From: a virus
DNA length: 56,272 nucleotides
Reading direction: 5' to 3' (one strand)
IMG/VR virus record: IMGVR_UViG_3300031521_000082
Span: 1 to 56,272 of that record
Positions 9,304 through 16,874 of this stretch are shown one piece after another. A model generated the notes under the pieces. It was not told where the DNA came from and ran no database searches. It worked only from the letters and a program-made list of their open reading frames with translations. The stretch's first letter is position 1; each line of letters begins with the position of its first letter. Position numbers and translations under genes: made by a program.

Positions 9304-9332
9304 TTGACGTTTATAAAAAAATATTCTAATAT
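9304..9332 (+). promoter_or_regulatory. Sigma70-type promoter of a small RNA unit
   Basis: The -35 box is TTGACG (9304-9309), followed by exactly 17 bases and the -10 box TAATAT (9327-9332). This is one of the best consensus promoters in the window, yet no gene follows it on this strand before the terminator at 9389-9425. Confidence 0.75.
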
Positions 9333-9338
9333 TTTGGT

Positions 9339-9425
9339 GAGGGTAAACTTTTCTTAGGTTATTCTCCTTTAAGGAAAAATCATGGGAGATAAGGGATAGA
9401 GTTAAATACTTTGTCCCTTATTTTT
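9339..9425 (+). ncRNA. Candidate small RNA (promoter-to-terminator unit)
   Basis: Transcription from the promoter at 9304 should start near 9339 and stop at the hairpin at 9389-9421, giving an RNA of about 85 bases. It contains AAGGAAAAATC followed by ATG and a five-codon frame (M-G-D-K-G, stop), so it could also be a leader-type minigene, but there is no downstream gene on this strand. The gene beyond it (9436-10098) is convergent. A trans-acting phage sRNA is my preferred reading; the start site is inferred. Confidence 0.55.
9389..9425 (+). terminator. Rho-independent terminator of the small RNA
   Basis: The perfect 8-bp arms ATAAGGGA and TCCCTTAT have a 17-base loop and are followed by TTTT. 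The position just before the end of the convergent gene may let it serve that gene too. Confidence 0.75.
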
Positions 9426-9435
9426 ACACACAATC

Positions 9436-10098
9436 CTAATCATCTAGTCGATACGCTACCTTTTTTTCTTTTTCTACTTCTTCCCGAAACTCACTTAAGT
9501 ATTTAAAAATGGTACTGCGATTTGAATTAAATTTCACAGCTATTTCAGAATAAGTAAAACCGGACTTTCTAAGTCTAATCATTCGTTCGGTGTCATAATT
9601 TGTAAAAACAGTAGGGCGTCCCCGAATTTTTCCCGTGGGGTTAGCAGCCCTTAACCCCTCCATCCGATCACGCTTCACATTCCACCACTTAAGATTTTTA
9701 AAGATATACACTAATTTTTTAGCTAACATCTTATACTTAATTTGTTCTGATGACCCTGAAGGGTTAACCTCAAACGTTAAATCTTCTTTGCAAATGTAGA
9801 GGTTAATTTTTTTATCATGTAATCGTTCGATCAATGCATAAAGCTCGTGAACACTTTTAACAATTATATCGATTGAAGAAATAAAAATCGAATCCCCCGC
9901 TTCTGCAAAAAACACTAATTCGTTAAATGTAGGGCGATCCGTTGTATTTTTAATATTATTTTCTTCAAAGACTTTGTTAACCTCTTTATTGATTAAATTC
10001 GGATTACTTTTAACGTATTCAGTAATGGTTTTAAGTTGTTCTTTGGCTTCGTTAGCCAATTTAGGACTTACCCTGACATAAGCAAAATTCAAATTCAT
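9436..10098 (-). CDS. Resolvase/invertase-like protein with altered active site
   Basis: A 220-residue protein with the serine-recombinase N-terminal fold: F-A-Y-V-R-V-S-P (Ser11), D-R-P-T-F-N-E-L around residue 55, and A-G-D-S-I-F-I near 68. A Hin-like helix-turn-helix follows at residues about 178-208 (S-G-F-T-Y-S-E-I-A). In active family members the segment after the central beta-strand reads D-R-L-G-R-S. Here it reads D-I-I-V-K-S (77-82), so the first conserved arginine is lost and the second is Lys. It may be an inactive recombinase reused as a DNA-binding regulator, or a very diverged recombinase. It is directly abutted by the gene at 10099 (stop TAA then ATG), so the two are co-translated. 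Confidence 0.75.
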   Translation of the reverse strand: MNLNFAYVRVSPKLANEAKEQLKTITEYVKSNPNLINKEVNKVFEENNIKNTTDRPTFNELVFFAEAGDSIFISSIDIIVKSVHELYALIERLHDKKINLYICKEDLTFEVNPSGSSEQIKYKMLAKKLVYIFKNLKWWNVKRDRMEGLRAANPTGKIRGRPTVFTNYDTERMIRLRKSGFTYSEIAVKFNSNRSTIFKYLSEFREEVEKEKKVAYRLDD

Positions 10099-10416
10099 TT
10101 AATGCTTACCTACCTCTAATATATTATTTTGATAAACCTTTACGGCTGCAACTTCTTCACACAAACTGGGTGTTAATTCTTTTAAAGAAATATTCGTAAA
10201 GTATATTTTTTTATAGGCCTTTGATCTACTGATCAACACTATTAAAGAGTTAATGTTACTTAAAGGGATTAAATTACGTATACATTTGTATACATTATTT
10301 ATCGACAAACCTTTAATCTGGTTTAGTATTTTTTGCAGCTCACAATCCTCAACGTACACACTTAATAATGTTTTTGAACAAAATACTTCGTTTGGTTTTA
10401 AAACCAAATCTTTCAT
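10099..10416 (-). CDS. Hypothetical protein coupled to the resolvase-like gene
   Basis: A 105-residue protein ending immediately before the resolvase-like start codon, with a GGAGAAG ribosome site. The central part (I-K-G-L-S-I-N-N-V-Y-K-C-I-R-N-L-I-P-L) is compatible with a helix-turn-helix, but I cannot assign it firmly. It contains no membrane segment. As first gene of a two-gene minus-strand operon next to a recombinase-like regulator, it may be a partner or a regulator. Function unknown. Confidence 0.6.
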   Translation of the reverse strand: MKDLVLKPNEVFCSKTLLSVYVEDCELQKILNQIKGLSINNVYKCIRNLIPLSNINSLIVLISRSKAYKKIYFTNISLKELTPSLCEEVAAVKVYQNNILEVGKH

Positions 10417-10759
10417 AACAACTTCTCCAAGTTAATTTAATTTACTATCTCTAAACTTAACCTACTCCAATATTTTGCGTTCATCAACTGAAAAATGCTA
10501 TTTTCTGAAAATAATTTATTTAATATTATATAATTAATAAACACTCAACGTTTTAGACAGATTATACAGAGTAATAGAAAAACTTAGTTAAATTGATATA
10601 TTGAAATAGAGGGGTTAATTTGACAGAAACTAGCTAAAAACAGCGTTTTGGAGGTCGTTTCGCCATACCTATAGACTAATTTTGTCAAAAAAAAACTATG
10701 TCTTTGTAGCGATGAAAAAACATAGTTTATGGGGGTGTTAAAAAAGAGGGTAAATAGGG
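10417..10759. other. Gene-free interval of about 340 bases
   Basis: AT-rich spacer between two minus-strand genes. It must hold the promoter of the 10416 operon, but no boxes stand out on that strand. A TTGACA at 10617-10622 on the plus strand lacks a -10 box at the right distance. The right end carries the terminator of the 10760 gene. Confidence 0.5.
10687..10729 (-). terminator. Rho-independent terminator of the 10760 gene (minus strand)
   Basis: The arms AAACTATG and CATAGTTT (8 bp) flank 20 bases. Read on the minus strand they are followed by a run of T (the A tract at 10687-10695). It lies about 30 bases beyond the stop of the minus-strand gene. Confidence 0.7.
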
Positions 10760-11161
10760 TTAAAAAACTACTTTAATTTTTCCGTCGTTAACTTCATTAA
10801 TTATTTCCCCCGAAGGATCAATTAAAAGAATAGTGTTTTTCATGCGCATGCAAATTTCTAAAGTTTGTTCATAATAGTCAGTTTCAAAAGGTAAGGAGGA
10901 TTTTTGAAAAACAATAGTATCCTTACGATCGGGAGCTTGCGCTACGAGTTCACCAGGTTCGAGGGACGGTAAACCTTCAGAACTGAAAGAAATAAATTTT
11001 GAATGCAATACCATGTCAGCATTATCAATGTCATAATAGTTTAAAAGAAACTTTTGAAAAATTTCATGTTTTAACATCTTATGTTCTCGAACAGATTCGG
11101 GGTCATCCGCCATAAAAAAATGGGGTAAAAGGATGATGGGTGCACTGTTTTTTTTCGACAT
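10760..11161 (-). CDS. Hypothetical protein
   Basis: A 133-residue soluble acidic protein with a ribosome site (CAGGAG) nine bases before the ATG. It begins with a basic stretch then I-I-L-L-P-H-F-F, too short for a membrane segment. The second half is beta-rich and ends in I-K-V-V-F. Its own terminator follows, so it is a single-gene unit divergent from the membrane protein at 11349; the 187 bases between them must contain both promoters. No family recognised. Confidence 0.55.
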   Translation of the reverse strand: MSKKNSAPIILLPHFFMADDPESVREHKMLKHEIFQKFLLNYYDIDNADMVLHSKFISFSSEGLPSLEPGELVAQAPDRKDTIVFQKSSLPFETDYYEQTLEICMRMKNTILLIDPSGEIINEVNDGKIKVVF

Positions 11162-11348
11162 TGGGTTCTCCTGTTTGGGTTACATATATAAATATTGTCA
11201 TAGTTTGAAAACAATTCATAATAAAAATACGTTTATATTTGAACTGGTTACAATGTGTAACCGATTGGGTTTTCACTTGATAATATTTTTTCAGAAATGT
11301 ACCCTCCAACGGAGTAATAGATTTATTTGCACAAATAAGAGGTAGAGA

Positions 11349-11669
11349 ATGGAAATTAAAGGCTGGCAGAAATTAAGCATCGGCGCAAATCTAAATGTGT
11401 TGAAAGAATATATCTTAGCAGTATCAATTAGTGTATTTGCTATAATAGTCATTAGCGCAATAAATATTATTGATAATTTTATAATTCACCCAAACTATAA
11501 TTATTTGAGCTGGCTGAATGTTATATTTGCAGCCATGATTGTTAGTTATGTTCATTATAAAATTTTAAAACTCATACGCACAACACAAACAATTTTATTC
11601 GCGTACGAAACATACCAGAAGAAAGTGGATGAGATTTTAGAGAGAGAAAAAACTTCAAACGTTGATTAG
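11349..11669 (+). CDS. Small membrane protein with two transmembrane segments
   Basis: A 106-residue protein with hydrophobic helices at about residues 20-42 and 52-72, followed by a charged, coiled-coil-like C-terminal tail (Y-E-T-Y-Q-K-K-V-D-E-I-L-E-R-E-K). A GAGG ribosome site precedes the ATG. Two helices and a charged tail are compatible with a holin, and the phage needs one to release its SAR endolysin, but the gene is isolated from the lysis gene at 1313. A superinfection-exclusion membrane protein would look the same. It has its own terminator at 11731. Confidence 0.55.
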   Translation: MEIKGWQKLSIGANLNVLKEYILAVSISVFAIIVISAINIIDNFIIHPNYNYLSWLNVIFAAMIVSYVHYKILKLIRTTQTILFAYETYQKKVDEILEREKTSNVD

Positions 11670-11730
11670 ACTATGTTACACTCGTATACGATTGTTTAGA
11701 CAATTAAATTTTTCATTCGTTTTTTTTTAA

Positions 11731-11756
11731 GGCACTTCCTCTTGAGTGCCTTTTTT
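11731..11756 (+). terminator. Rho-independent terminator
   Basis: GGCACTTCC and its partner GAGTGCC form a hairpin followed by TTTTTT, preceded by a run of T and A that may make it bidirectional. It ends the single-gene unit 11349-11669. Confidence 0.85.
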
Positions 11757-11813
11757 ATTAAGTTATTCAAACATTAAGAAGTAAAAGGGTAATAAAGTGT
11801 AAGAGGTGTAAGC

Positions 11814-11966
11814 ATGAGTAATATTTTACAATTAATAATCGAAGTACTATTGATAAGTGCCCTCTTAGGCTTAGTAAATGTACTTTGGGCATTAAATTCG
11901 CTTCTGCGTTTTGAATTAGAGAAAAGGATAGAAAATGAAAGAAGAAAAAACGATAGCGCAAAATAA
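11814..11966 (+). CDS. 50-residue single-span membrane protein
   Basis: A small gene with a good ribosome site (AGAGGTG, 6 bases before ATG). The product begins MSNILQLIIEVLLIS, has one hydrophobic helix at residues 4-32, then a strongly charged tail (L-R-F-E-L-E-K-R-I-E-N-E-R-R-K-N-D). It overlaps the next gene (11935) by 32 bases in another frame, so the two are probably co-translated and may work together in the membrane. Size and layout fit a phage holin or pinholin, or a small toxin; I cannot decide between them. Confidence 0.6.
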   Translation: MSNILQLIIEVLLISALLGLVNVLWALNSLLRFELEKRIENERRKNDSAK

Positions 11967-12516
11967 AAAAACAAAAACTTTTAAAACAGTTGAGCCAGGT
12001 GTTGAAACAGCTTTCCTAACCAGTAAAAATATACCTGAGGGTTCATCAGGTAAACTGGAACTAACTAAAAAAATTGAAAATTTTGAAGATATAAATTCTG
12101 TTGCAACAATAGAACTGGACGAAAATGGACGGATTACATATTTAAAGGTAAAAAAAGGGGAAGAATCGCCTTTTATTTTAACGAAAAAAAACAATCAAAT
12201 CTATTTACTAGAACGACCACGAATTCAATATCTTACCCCAACCCCTCAAATCGAACTGTTTCAAGAAAACATTACTAAATGTTTAAATCAAATGGACATA
12301 TGTTTTAAATTAATATTGGTAGTGTGCATTTATTTTTTTGGACATTTCATGGCAGCCCATCCATTACCATCCCCTTACGGCATCCTAAACGCATGCAATT
12401 GTATATGTCTGATCATTATCGCTTGGAAGTGTTTTTTTGCCAATAAAAACGCCACACTTGATGAAGTTAAGAAGTTTTTTGAACAACATAGTAAGCCACA
12501 AAATGACTTGAATTAA
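11935..12516 (+). CDS. Hypothetical membrane protein
   Basis: A 193-residue protein with a lysine-rich soluble N-terminal part (about 1-115, including a beta-rich segment A-T-I-E-L-D-E-N-G-R-I-T) and two hydrophobic helices near residues 123-142 and 147-166, followed by a short charged tail. Several cysteines (C-N-C-I-C) lie in the second helix. It overlaps the 50-residue membrane protein gene. No known family. Membrane partners of this type are often exclusion or lysis-control proteins; that is inference. Confidence 0.6.
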   Translation: MKEEKTIAQNKKTKTFKTVEPGVETAFLTSKNIPEGSSGKLELTKKIENFEDINSVATIELDENGRITYLKVKKGEESPFILTKKNNQIYLLERPRIQYLTPTPQIELFQENITKCLNQMDICFKLILVVCIYFFGHFMAAHPLPSPYGILNACNCICLIIIAWKCFFANKNATLDEVKKFFEQHSKPQNDLN

Positions 12517-12567
12517 CCTTAAAAACGTATAAATTAGTATTATCAAAGAGAAGGGAAAGGTAACCAA

Positions 12568-12630
12568 ATGCCTTCCGAAACGCAGCGTAAAACACAGTTT
12601 TACTTACAACTATTAAAAAATAAGGGATAA
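12568..12630 (+). CDS. 20-residue leader-type minigene before the paralogue array
   Basis: ATG with a very good ribosome site (AAGGGAAAGG) opens a frame encoding MPSETQRKTQFYLQLLKNKG and ending in TAA five bases before the ATG of the first array gene. Its stop lies within the GGGATAATAAC sequence that forms the ribosome site of 12636, so translation of the minigene could control the whole operon. It may be a real leader peptide or a chance frame. Confidence 0.4.
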   Translation: MPSETQRKTQFYLQLLKNKG

Positions 12631-12635
12631 TAACA

Positions 12636-13322
12636 ATGTTGAATAAAAAACAATTACAAGCTGATTTTCTAAACACTTTCCCACGTGGTGATGGTGGATA
12701 CTTAAGGATTCCATCTGGCAAACCTTGGGCAAAAGAAATAAATAAACTTAATTTTATTGTATCGCAGCAATATATATATTTTAATCAACGGTGGGAAAAG
12801 TTAATTAAATTATTTGAAGAATTTCTAGCTTCAATGGAATCAGAAGATAACCAGGGAGAAATAGGCGAAGCAGAACGTTACTGTATCATGTGGTGCAAAA
12901 AAATGATTGATATTTTCAAATTTGGGCTTGAACTTCAGCCTGAAATTGATGCAATGATTATTAATAAAAATATTTCCCCTGAAGCAGGTATTCGGAATGC
13001 GGTTAAACCCGATAACTTAAACGATAATTTGATTAGTGAATCTAAAATTATACATGGATATAAATTACTTTATGAAGCAGTAAAAATTTTTACTCGTATG
13101 GTGCATAGAGCGCAATGGGATTTAGATTACTTACAATTTTTGAAAGATGAGAAAACAGTTGTAGAAAATGATTCTAACGTGAAAAATCATCCTAAATATA
13201 CTGAATTTTTACTATCAAAAGATAAAGATAGAGGCTTAGCAGAAAATTTGGATGAATATAATGAACTAATTTTAGAATGGGGAGTTGTCTACAATTCCAA
13301 TAAAGAGGCAAGTAATGACTGA
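12636..13322 (+). CDS. Array protein 1, helical paralogue family
   Basis: A 228-residue helical protein, first of the operon running to 19759. It carries the array signature twice in outline: P-W-A-K-E-I-N-K near residue 30 matches the W-x-x-E-V-N start of other members, and residues about 82-105 (E-R-Y-C-I-M-W-C-K-K-M-I-D) match the core [LI]-x-x-W-C-x-x-[ML]-[IV]. The C-terminal half (130-228) is an additional helical region. There are no membrane segments or metal motifs. It overlaps the next gene by 8 bases. No similarity to a named family is recognised; cytoplasmic location is inferred from the lack of export signals. Confidence 0.7.
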   Translation: MLNKKQLQADFLNTFPRGDGGYLRIPSGKPWAKEINKLNFIVSQQYIYFNQRWEKLIKLFEEFLASMESEDNQGEIGEAERYCIMWCKKMIDIFKFGLELQPEIDAMIINKNISPEAGIRNAVKPDNLNDNLISESKIIHGYKLLYEAVKIFTRMVHRAQWDLDYLQFLKDEKTVVENDSNVKNHPKYTEFLLSKDKDRGLAENLDEYNELILEWGVVYNSNKEASND

Positions 13323-14052
13323 AGAAAAAGATTTGGTAAAAGAATTCGAAAAAAATAAACATTTAGCGCTCCAGCTTTTGGCTGAAATCGGCGCATGTAA
13401 AATAACCCCACTATCTTGCATTCCATTACAAGACTTTGAAAAATTCAAAAAACTTATTTTTTTACAGGTTTGGCTTAAGGAGAATAGGGATAAATACATA
13501 CCCTTACATAATCATTCGGGATTCGAAGCGGGACGATTTTCAATTCACCTTATACACTTAGACAAGTGGATTGATGAAATGGTAAAAAGTGTTGTGATCT
13601 TAGAAAATCCGCACACTATTAATACGCATATTAAGGAAGAAACAGTGACAGAAGAGAACGATGCAGAACCATCTGAAAACAAAAGTCTACTTTTAAGAGA
13701 ATCATTTTGGTGTAGAGAATTTAACAAAACAATCCTTAGCATTAGAAAGAAAATAGAAGACAAAAATTCTAAGTTTTACGAAGAACGTTACCAAATAAAA
13801 AATGATTTATTGACTTATGCTACCTCTAGTTGTTGGTCAGCTTTTAGATCTGATGTAGAAGGTAAATTATTGATTCACTGGTGCGAAAATACTTTGATTG
13901 TACTTGAGTTAGCTCATTTTTTTCCGGAATCTTTTGACCAATGTTTAAAATGCGTAACATATAATAAAAACTTTCAAAAACAAAGCGGTGTGGGTCACGC
14001 GGCGGAAGCTCAATACGCGTTTACAATGTTAATGGATTTAGATGGGAAATAA
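13315..14052 (+). CDS. Array protein 2, two-domain paralogue
   Basis: A 245-residue protein. I choose the ATG at 13315 because an AGAGG ribosome site lies 8 bases upstream and because array members typically begin MT-D/E; the longer frame from 13285 has no such site. The N-terminal half (about 1-105) and C-terminal half (about 130-245) look like two diverged copies of the array fold, joined by an acidic linker (E-E-T-V-T-E-E-N-D-A-E). The second copy has L-L-I-H-W-C-E-N-T-L-I-V-L-E-L, the canonical core. It overlaps array gene 1 and is followed after 2 bases by array gene 3. Confidence 0.7.
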   Translation: MTEEKDLVKEFEKNKHLALQLLAEIGACKITPLSCIPLQDFEKFKKLIFLQVWLKENRDKYIPLHNHSGFEAGRFSIHLIHLDKWIDEMVKSVVILENPHTINTHIKEETVTEENDAEPSENKSLLLRESFWCREFNKTILSIRKKIEDKNSKFYEERYQIKNDLLTYATSSCWSAFRSDVEGKLLIHWCENTLIVLELAHFFPESFDQCLKCVTYNKNFQKQSGVGHAAEAQYAFTMLMDLDGK

Positions 14053-14054
14053 AA

Positions 14055-14360
14055 ATGACTGATTGGCAACACAGAGTAAATACTATTTGGGATATTTTGG
14101 CGAATCCCGATCAACCCCCAATTAATTGGGAAGAACTGAATAAGACAATTCAAGTGTTAGAAAATGATTTAAAAGAAAATAACTTCGATGATTTACCTTC
14201 TAATCGAAAACCCTTTTTAGCTTTGTTTTGCGGGCACTTAATCCCTTTAACTACACTGATGATAAATGGAAACGGGTTGATTAAAAACGAGAGTGAATTA
14301 GAAGTTATACAAGAATTGTATAACAAAGCAAACGTGGCGTATGCGATGTTAAAATGTTGA
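14055..14360 (+). CDS. Array protein 3
   Basis: A 101-residue single-domain member beginning M-T-D-W-Q-H-R-V-N, then N-N-F-D-D-L-P, then a core where Trp is replaced by Phe (F-L-A-L-F-C-G-H-L-I). The Phe-Cys variant and the C-terminal helix are closest to array protein 16 (19409). All predicted structure is helical. It starts 2 bases after the previous stop, so the genes are translated as a coupled set. Confidence 0.65.
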   Translation: MTDWQHRVNTIWDILANPDQPPINWEELNKTIQVLENDLKENNFDDLPSNRKPFLALFCGHLIPLTTLMINGNGLIKNESELEVIQELYNKANVAYAMLKC

Positions 14361-14396
14361 AAAGTATTAAAAATATTAGTTTTGTGGGAGCCCTGA

Positions 14397-14633
14397 ATGA
14401 CTGATTGGAAATTGCAACTCGATGAAATATTAAAACTCATGGGTAATCTTAATGCAAATAGGAGTGAGGTTAAAGAGATAGTGGAGAAACTTCAACAGTT
14501 TTCAAAAAATTTAGAAGAGGGTAAATATACAAACCTTACTAAAGATGAAGTAAGAGGATTAAACGAATGGTGTAAAACCTTTGCACAATATTTACAGAGA
14601 GCAATTGCTCTTGGAGACATAAAGTATAATTAA
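14397..14633 (+). CDS. Array protein 4, short form
   Basis: At 78 residues, this is the shortest clear member: M-T-D-W-K-L-Q-L-D-E-I-L at the start, G-K-Y-T-N-L-T-K-D-E in the middle and the core L-N-E-W-C-K-T-F at about residues 58-65. It stops soon after the core helix, so the last helix of longer members is missing. It may be a minimal or truncated unit. A GGAGCC ribosome site lies upstream. Confidence 0.65.
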   Translation: MTDWKLQLDEILKLMGNLNANRSEVKEIVEKLQQFSKNLEEGKYTNLTKDEVRGLNEWCKTFAQYLQRAIALGDIKYN

Positions 14634-14652
14634 ACAATAAGGAATAGGTAAG

Positions 14653-14991
14653 ATGAATGAAAAAGAAATTTTGGACAGGATGGAAGTTGTTTATCAATAT
14701 ATGCTCGACAATGCCGGGGAACCTTATTACTACGATGATTTAAAAAAAATGGTTTTAACGATTAACCAAGATTTAATCGACGAAAAAATTGTAGGCTTAA
14801 CTCGTTTTCAAAAAATACATTTATTGAATTGGATTTGTAATTTGGTCAACGCGTGCGAATTTGCTTTAGTAATTTACGAAGATCCTAAAATGCATGATGA
14901 AAGGCGGGTAATGCTTGATGAAATGATAGACGATCTTTTGGAGCAATCGCGTAAGAATTTTAACTTGCTTAAGAACGCTAGGGAAAAATGA
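14653..14991 (+). CDS. Array protein 5
   Basis: A 112-residue member, clearly paralogous to array protein 6: both have E-V-Y or V-V-Y then P-Y-Y-Y-D-D, a variable G-L segment, K-I-H-L-x-N-W and V-N-A-C-E, and end in K-N-F-N-L. Here the core is H-L-L-N-W-I-C-N-L-V-N-A-C-E. A double AAGGA/AGG ribosome site precedes the ATG. It overlaps array gene 6 by 4 bases (ATGA). Confidence 0.68.
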   Translation: MNEKEILDRMEVVYQYMLDNAGEPYYYDDLKKMVLTINQDLIDEKIVGLTRFQKIHLLNWICNLVNACEFALVIYEDPKMHDERRVMLDEMIDDLLEQSRKNFNLLKNAREK

Positions 14992-15368
14992 TTAATCAAA
15001 AAGAACTACCACCAAAGATTAAACAAGTTTTAAAGCCAAAAATTGTTGAGCGGATGTTAGAAGTATATGCATTAATGAAAAAGGATTACAACCACCCTTA
15101 TTATTATGATGATATAAAAAGTAAAGCTCTATCAATTGTCATCGACCTTCGTAAAGGAAAATTTGAGGGGTTATCAGACACCCTAAAAATACATTTAAAT
15201 AATTGGGTTTACCAAATAGTTAATGCTTGTGAGGTGGCTATTTTGATTCGGGAAGAGACATTTGACGCGGAAGAACTTTTAAAGATTAAACAAAATATGC
15301 TTGATCTGCTGCAGGAATCACATAAAAACTTTAACCTCATCAAGAACGAAGAGGAACAAAATGACTGA
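14988..15368 (+). CDS. Array protein 6
   Basis: A 126-residue paralogue of array protein 5. R-M-L-E-V-Y near residue 20, P-Y-Y-Y-D-D-I-K at about 38-45, then D-L-R-K-G-K-F-E-G-L-S and the core H-L-N-N-W-V-Y-Q-I-V-N-A-C-E. The same pattern, with R-L-E-D-V-Y and K-W-C-Q-L-M-N-L-C-C-D, is found in array proteins 13 and 14, which links the sub-families. It is acidic and helical, and is followed by an 8-base overlap with gene 7. Confidence 0.68.
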   Translation: MINQKELPPKIKQVLKPKIVERMLEVYALMKKDYNHPYYYDDIKSKALSIVIDLRKGKFEGLSDTLKIHLNNWVYQIVNACEVAILIREETFDAEELLKIKQNMLDLLQESHKNFNLIKNEEEQND

Positions 15369-15888
15369 TAAAATTGACCTCAAAACATGTAATCGTTACC
15401 TAGGGGAATCCCCTTACAAACATGACATTTCTTTAGTAATAGAAAATACACTGTTGGTGTCAGTTAATAGTATTTTAAAAACTCAATATCAAAACATTAT
15501 TTCAAACGTTGAAGATTTTGATAGAGAGATTTTATCACCGATTGACGAACATGCGAGGCCCATGGCATGGTTGCTGTATGGGTATGGGAATAAGAAACCA
15601 GAAAAACGACTTCTTTTTACCCAATTTTTCAATCATACAGTAAAACTTCTAAGGGAAGGTTGGATACTTGGAAAAGAAATCGGTCATACCATTGATGAAA
15701 ACAATATTCCATGGGAGAGAATTCGCAAAATAAAAGGGTTATCTGACATGGGATATAACCTTGCCAAAGGTATTAAAACCATGGAAGAAAAATATTCTTT
15801 TGAAAAAAACATTTTTCCTCCGGTCGATCCTGAATTATTCAAATGGATAAATCAACTCACGCAGCCAGGATATGATCCACTACCCTAA
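15361..15888 (+). CDS. Array protein 7
   Basis: A 175-residue protein. The ATG at 15361 is preferred over the upstream frame start at 15301 because GAGGAAC lies just upstream and the product then begins MTDKIDL like its neighbours. It is helical, with R-L-L-F-T-Q-F-F-N-H-T-V-K-L-L at about residues 80-94 resembling a diverged core without the Trp-Cys pair, followed by G-K-E-I as in array protein 8. Membership is likely but weaker than for others. It ends 36 bases before gene 8. Confidence 0.6.
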   Translation: MTDKIDLKTCNRYLGESPYKHDISLVIENTLLVSVNSILKTQYQNIISNVEDFDREILSPIDEHARPMAWLLYGYGNKKPEKRLLFTQFFNHTVKLLREGWILGKEIGHTIDENNIPWERIRKIKGLSDMGYNLAKGIKTMEEKYSFEKNIFPPVDPELFKWINQLTQPGYDPLP

Positions 15889-15924
15889 TTAATAAACAGT
15901 AAATACAATTAAAGAAAGTGATCA

Positions 15925-16365
15925 ATGAAACAAAATAAAGATTTTTGGAACGGCTATATTTCAAATATGCTGAAAGAACAATTTAGTTTTTGGGATGGGA
16001 AACACGAATGGATTATGAAACTCGATAACATTTTACATTTATTTCACGCAAAAATTATTCAAAATTCTAGAAATTTCAACAAATATGCAGCCCCTCTTTA
16101 CGAGTTAAAAGAGGAAGCAGAAAGTAAACTTAACGGTGATTCAAGCTTCAAGAGTAATGAAAGACTATTAATTCAATGGTGTAACCATATGATCAATGTC
16201 TTAAGTATGGGTGAAAAAATTGCTTTAAAACTTGGGAAAAAAATTAGGTATGGTTTAATAGATTACAACGATGGTATTTGGGATCTCGAACAAGAAATTG
16301 CATTCGCAAATCAATATATTTGGATGATGAGAATTGATAAGCGAAACGAAGATGTAAAGGATTAA
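15925..16365 (+). CDS. Array protein 8
   Basis: A 146-residue member: H-E-W-I-M-K-L-D-N-I-L near residue 25 corresponds to the W-x-x-E-V-N helix, and residues about 79-97 give the canonical core R-L-L-I-Q-W-C-N-H-M-I-N-V-L. It is closest in the core to array protein 1. The C-terminal helix carries W-D-L-E-Q-E-I. It starts after a spacer with AAAGAAAGTG as ribosome site and ends 2 bases before gene 9. Confidence 0.66.
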   Translation: MKQNKDFWNGYISNMLKEQFSFWDGKHEWIMKLDNILHLFHAKIIQNSRNFNKYAAPLYELKEEAESKLNGDSSFKSNERLLIQWCNHMINVLSMGEKIALKLGKKIRYGLIDYNDGIWDLEQEIAFANQYIWMMRIDKRNEDVKD

Positions 16366-16367
16366 AA

Positions 16368-16829
16368 ATGGAAAGTAATAAAAACCCTAAAAGGATGATG
16401 GACTTGCCACCATATAAATTATTTCCCAATACGGAGTGGAGGCATGAAGTAAACGAGATTATTAAATTTCTGAACGAAAATTTTAATCTTACTTCTCAAA
16501 ATATTACATTTCTAATAGAGTCAATAGATCGTTTACTTGATAAAGTAATAACATTAAAATATAACGATTTGCACCCCAAAGAAGGTGGACTATTACTTGC
16601 ATGGGGTATCGCTTTAAAAACTTTTTTACGTGTAGTTAACCACCCAGTGTATCGGTTCTTAAACATTAAATGGAATAGTAAATTTTTTACTATGAGAGAG
16701 ACTTATCATAAGGCTGTTGCATATTCATTATGGCTGCTAGCGCGCACGACCGCTATAGGATTATGTGAGAACGCAAAGTTTAGAAAGAAAGAAACCGATA
16801 AACCAAAAGAAGATGTGATGGAAGCATGA
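16368..16829 (+). CDS. Array protein 9
   Basis: A 153-residue member beginning with an extra N-terminal 15 residues, then F-P-N-T-E-W-R-H-E-V-N-E-I-I, which is the same opening as array proteins 11-13 (T-G-W-R-K-D-L-N, I-G-W-R-H-E-V-N). The core is G-L-L-L-A-W-G-I-A-L, where Cys is replaced by Gly. It ends in a lysine-rich tail. An ATGA-type junction with the minigene at 16830 follows. Confidence 0.66.
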   Translation: MESNKNPKRMMDLPPYKLFPNTEWRHEVNEIIKFLNENFNLTSQNITFLIESIDRLLDKVITLKYNDLHPKEGGLLLAWGIALKTFLRVVNHPVYRFLNIKWNSKFFTMRETYHKAVAYSLWLLARTTAIGLCENAKFRKKETDKPKEDVMEA

Positions 16830-16874
16830 ATGACCGATTTATGTAAAAGACTTAAAAAAAGGGAGGGTAAATAA
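16830..16874 (+). CDS. 14-codon minigene, possible array remnant
   Basis: ATG encodes MTDLCKRLKKREGK and stops in a TAATG junction with gene 10. The MTD start matches array genes 3, 4 and 7, and the AGGGAGGG at its end is the ribosome site of the next gene. It may be a remnant of a deleted array member that was kept for translational coupling, or a chance frame. Confidence 0.35.
   Translation: MTDLCKRLKKREGK

Noticed and set aside
10617-10645. Sigma70 promoter starting with TTGACA
   Set aside because: No acceptable -10 box at 16-18 bases, and no plus-strand gene follows.
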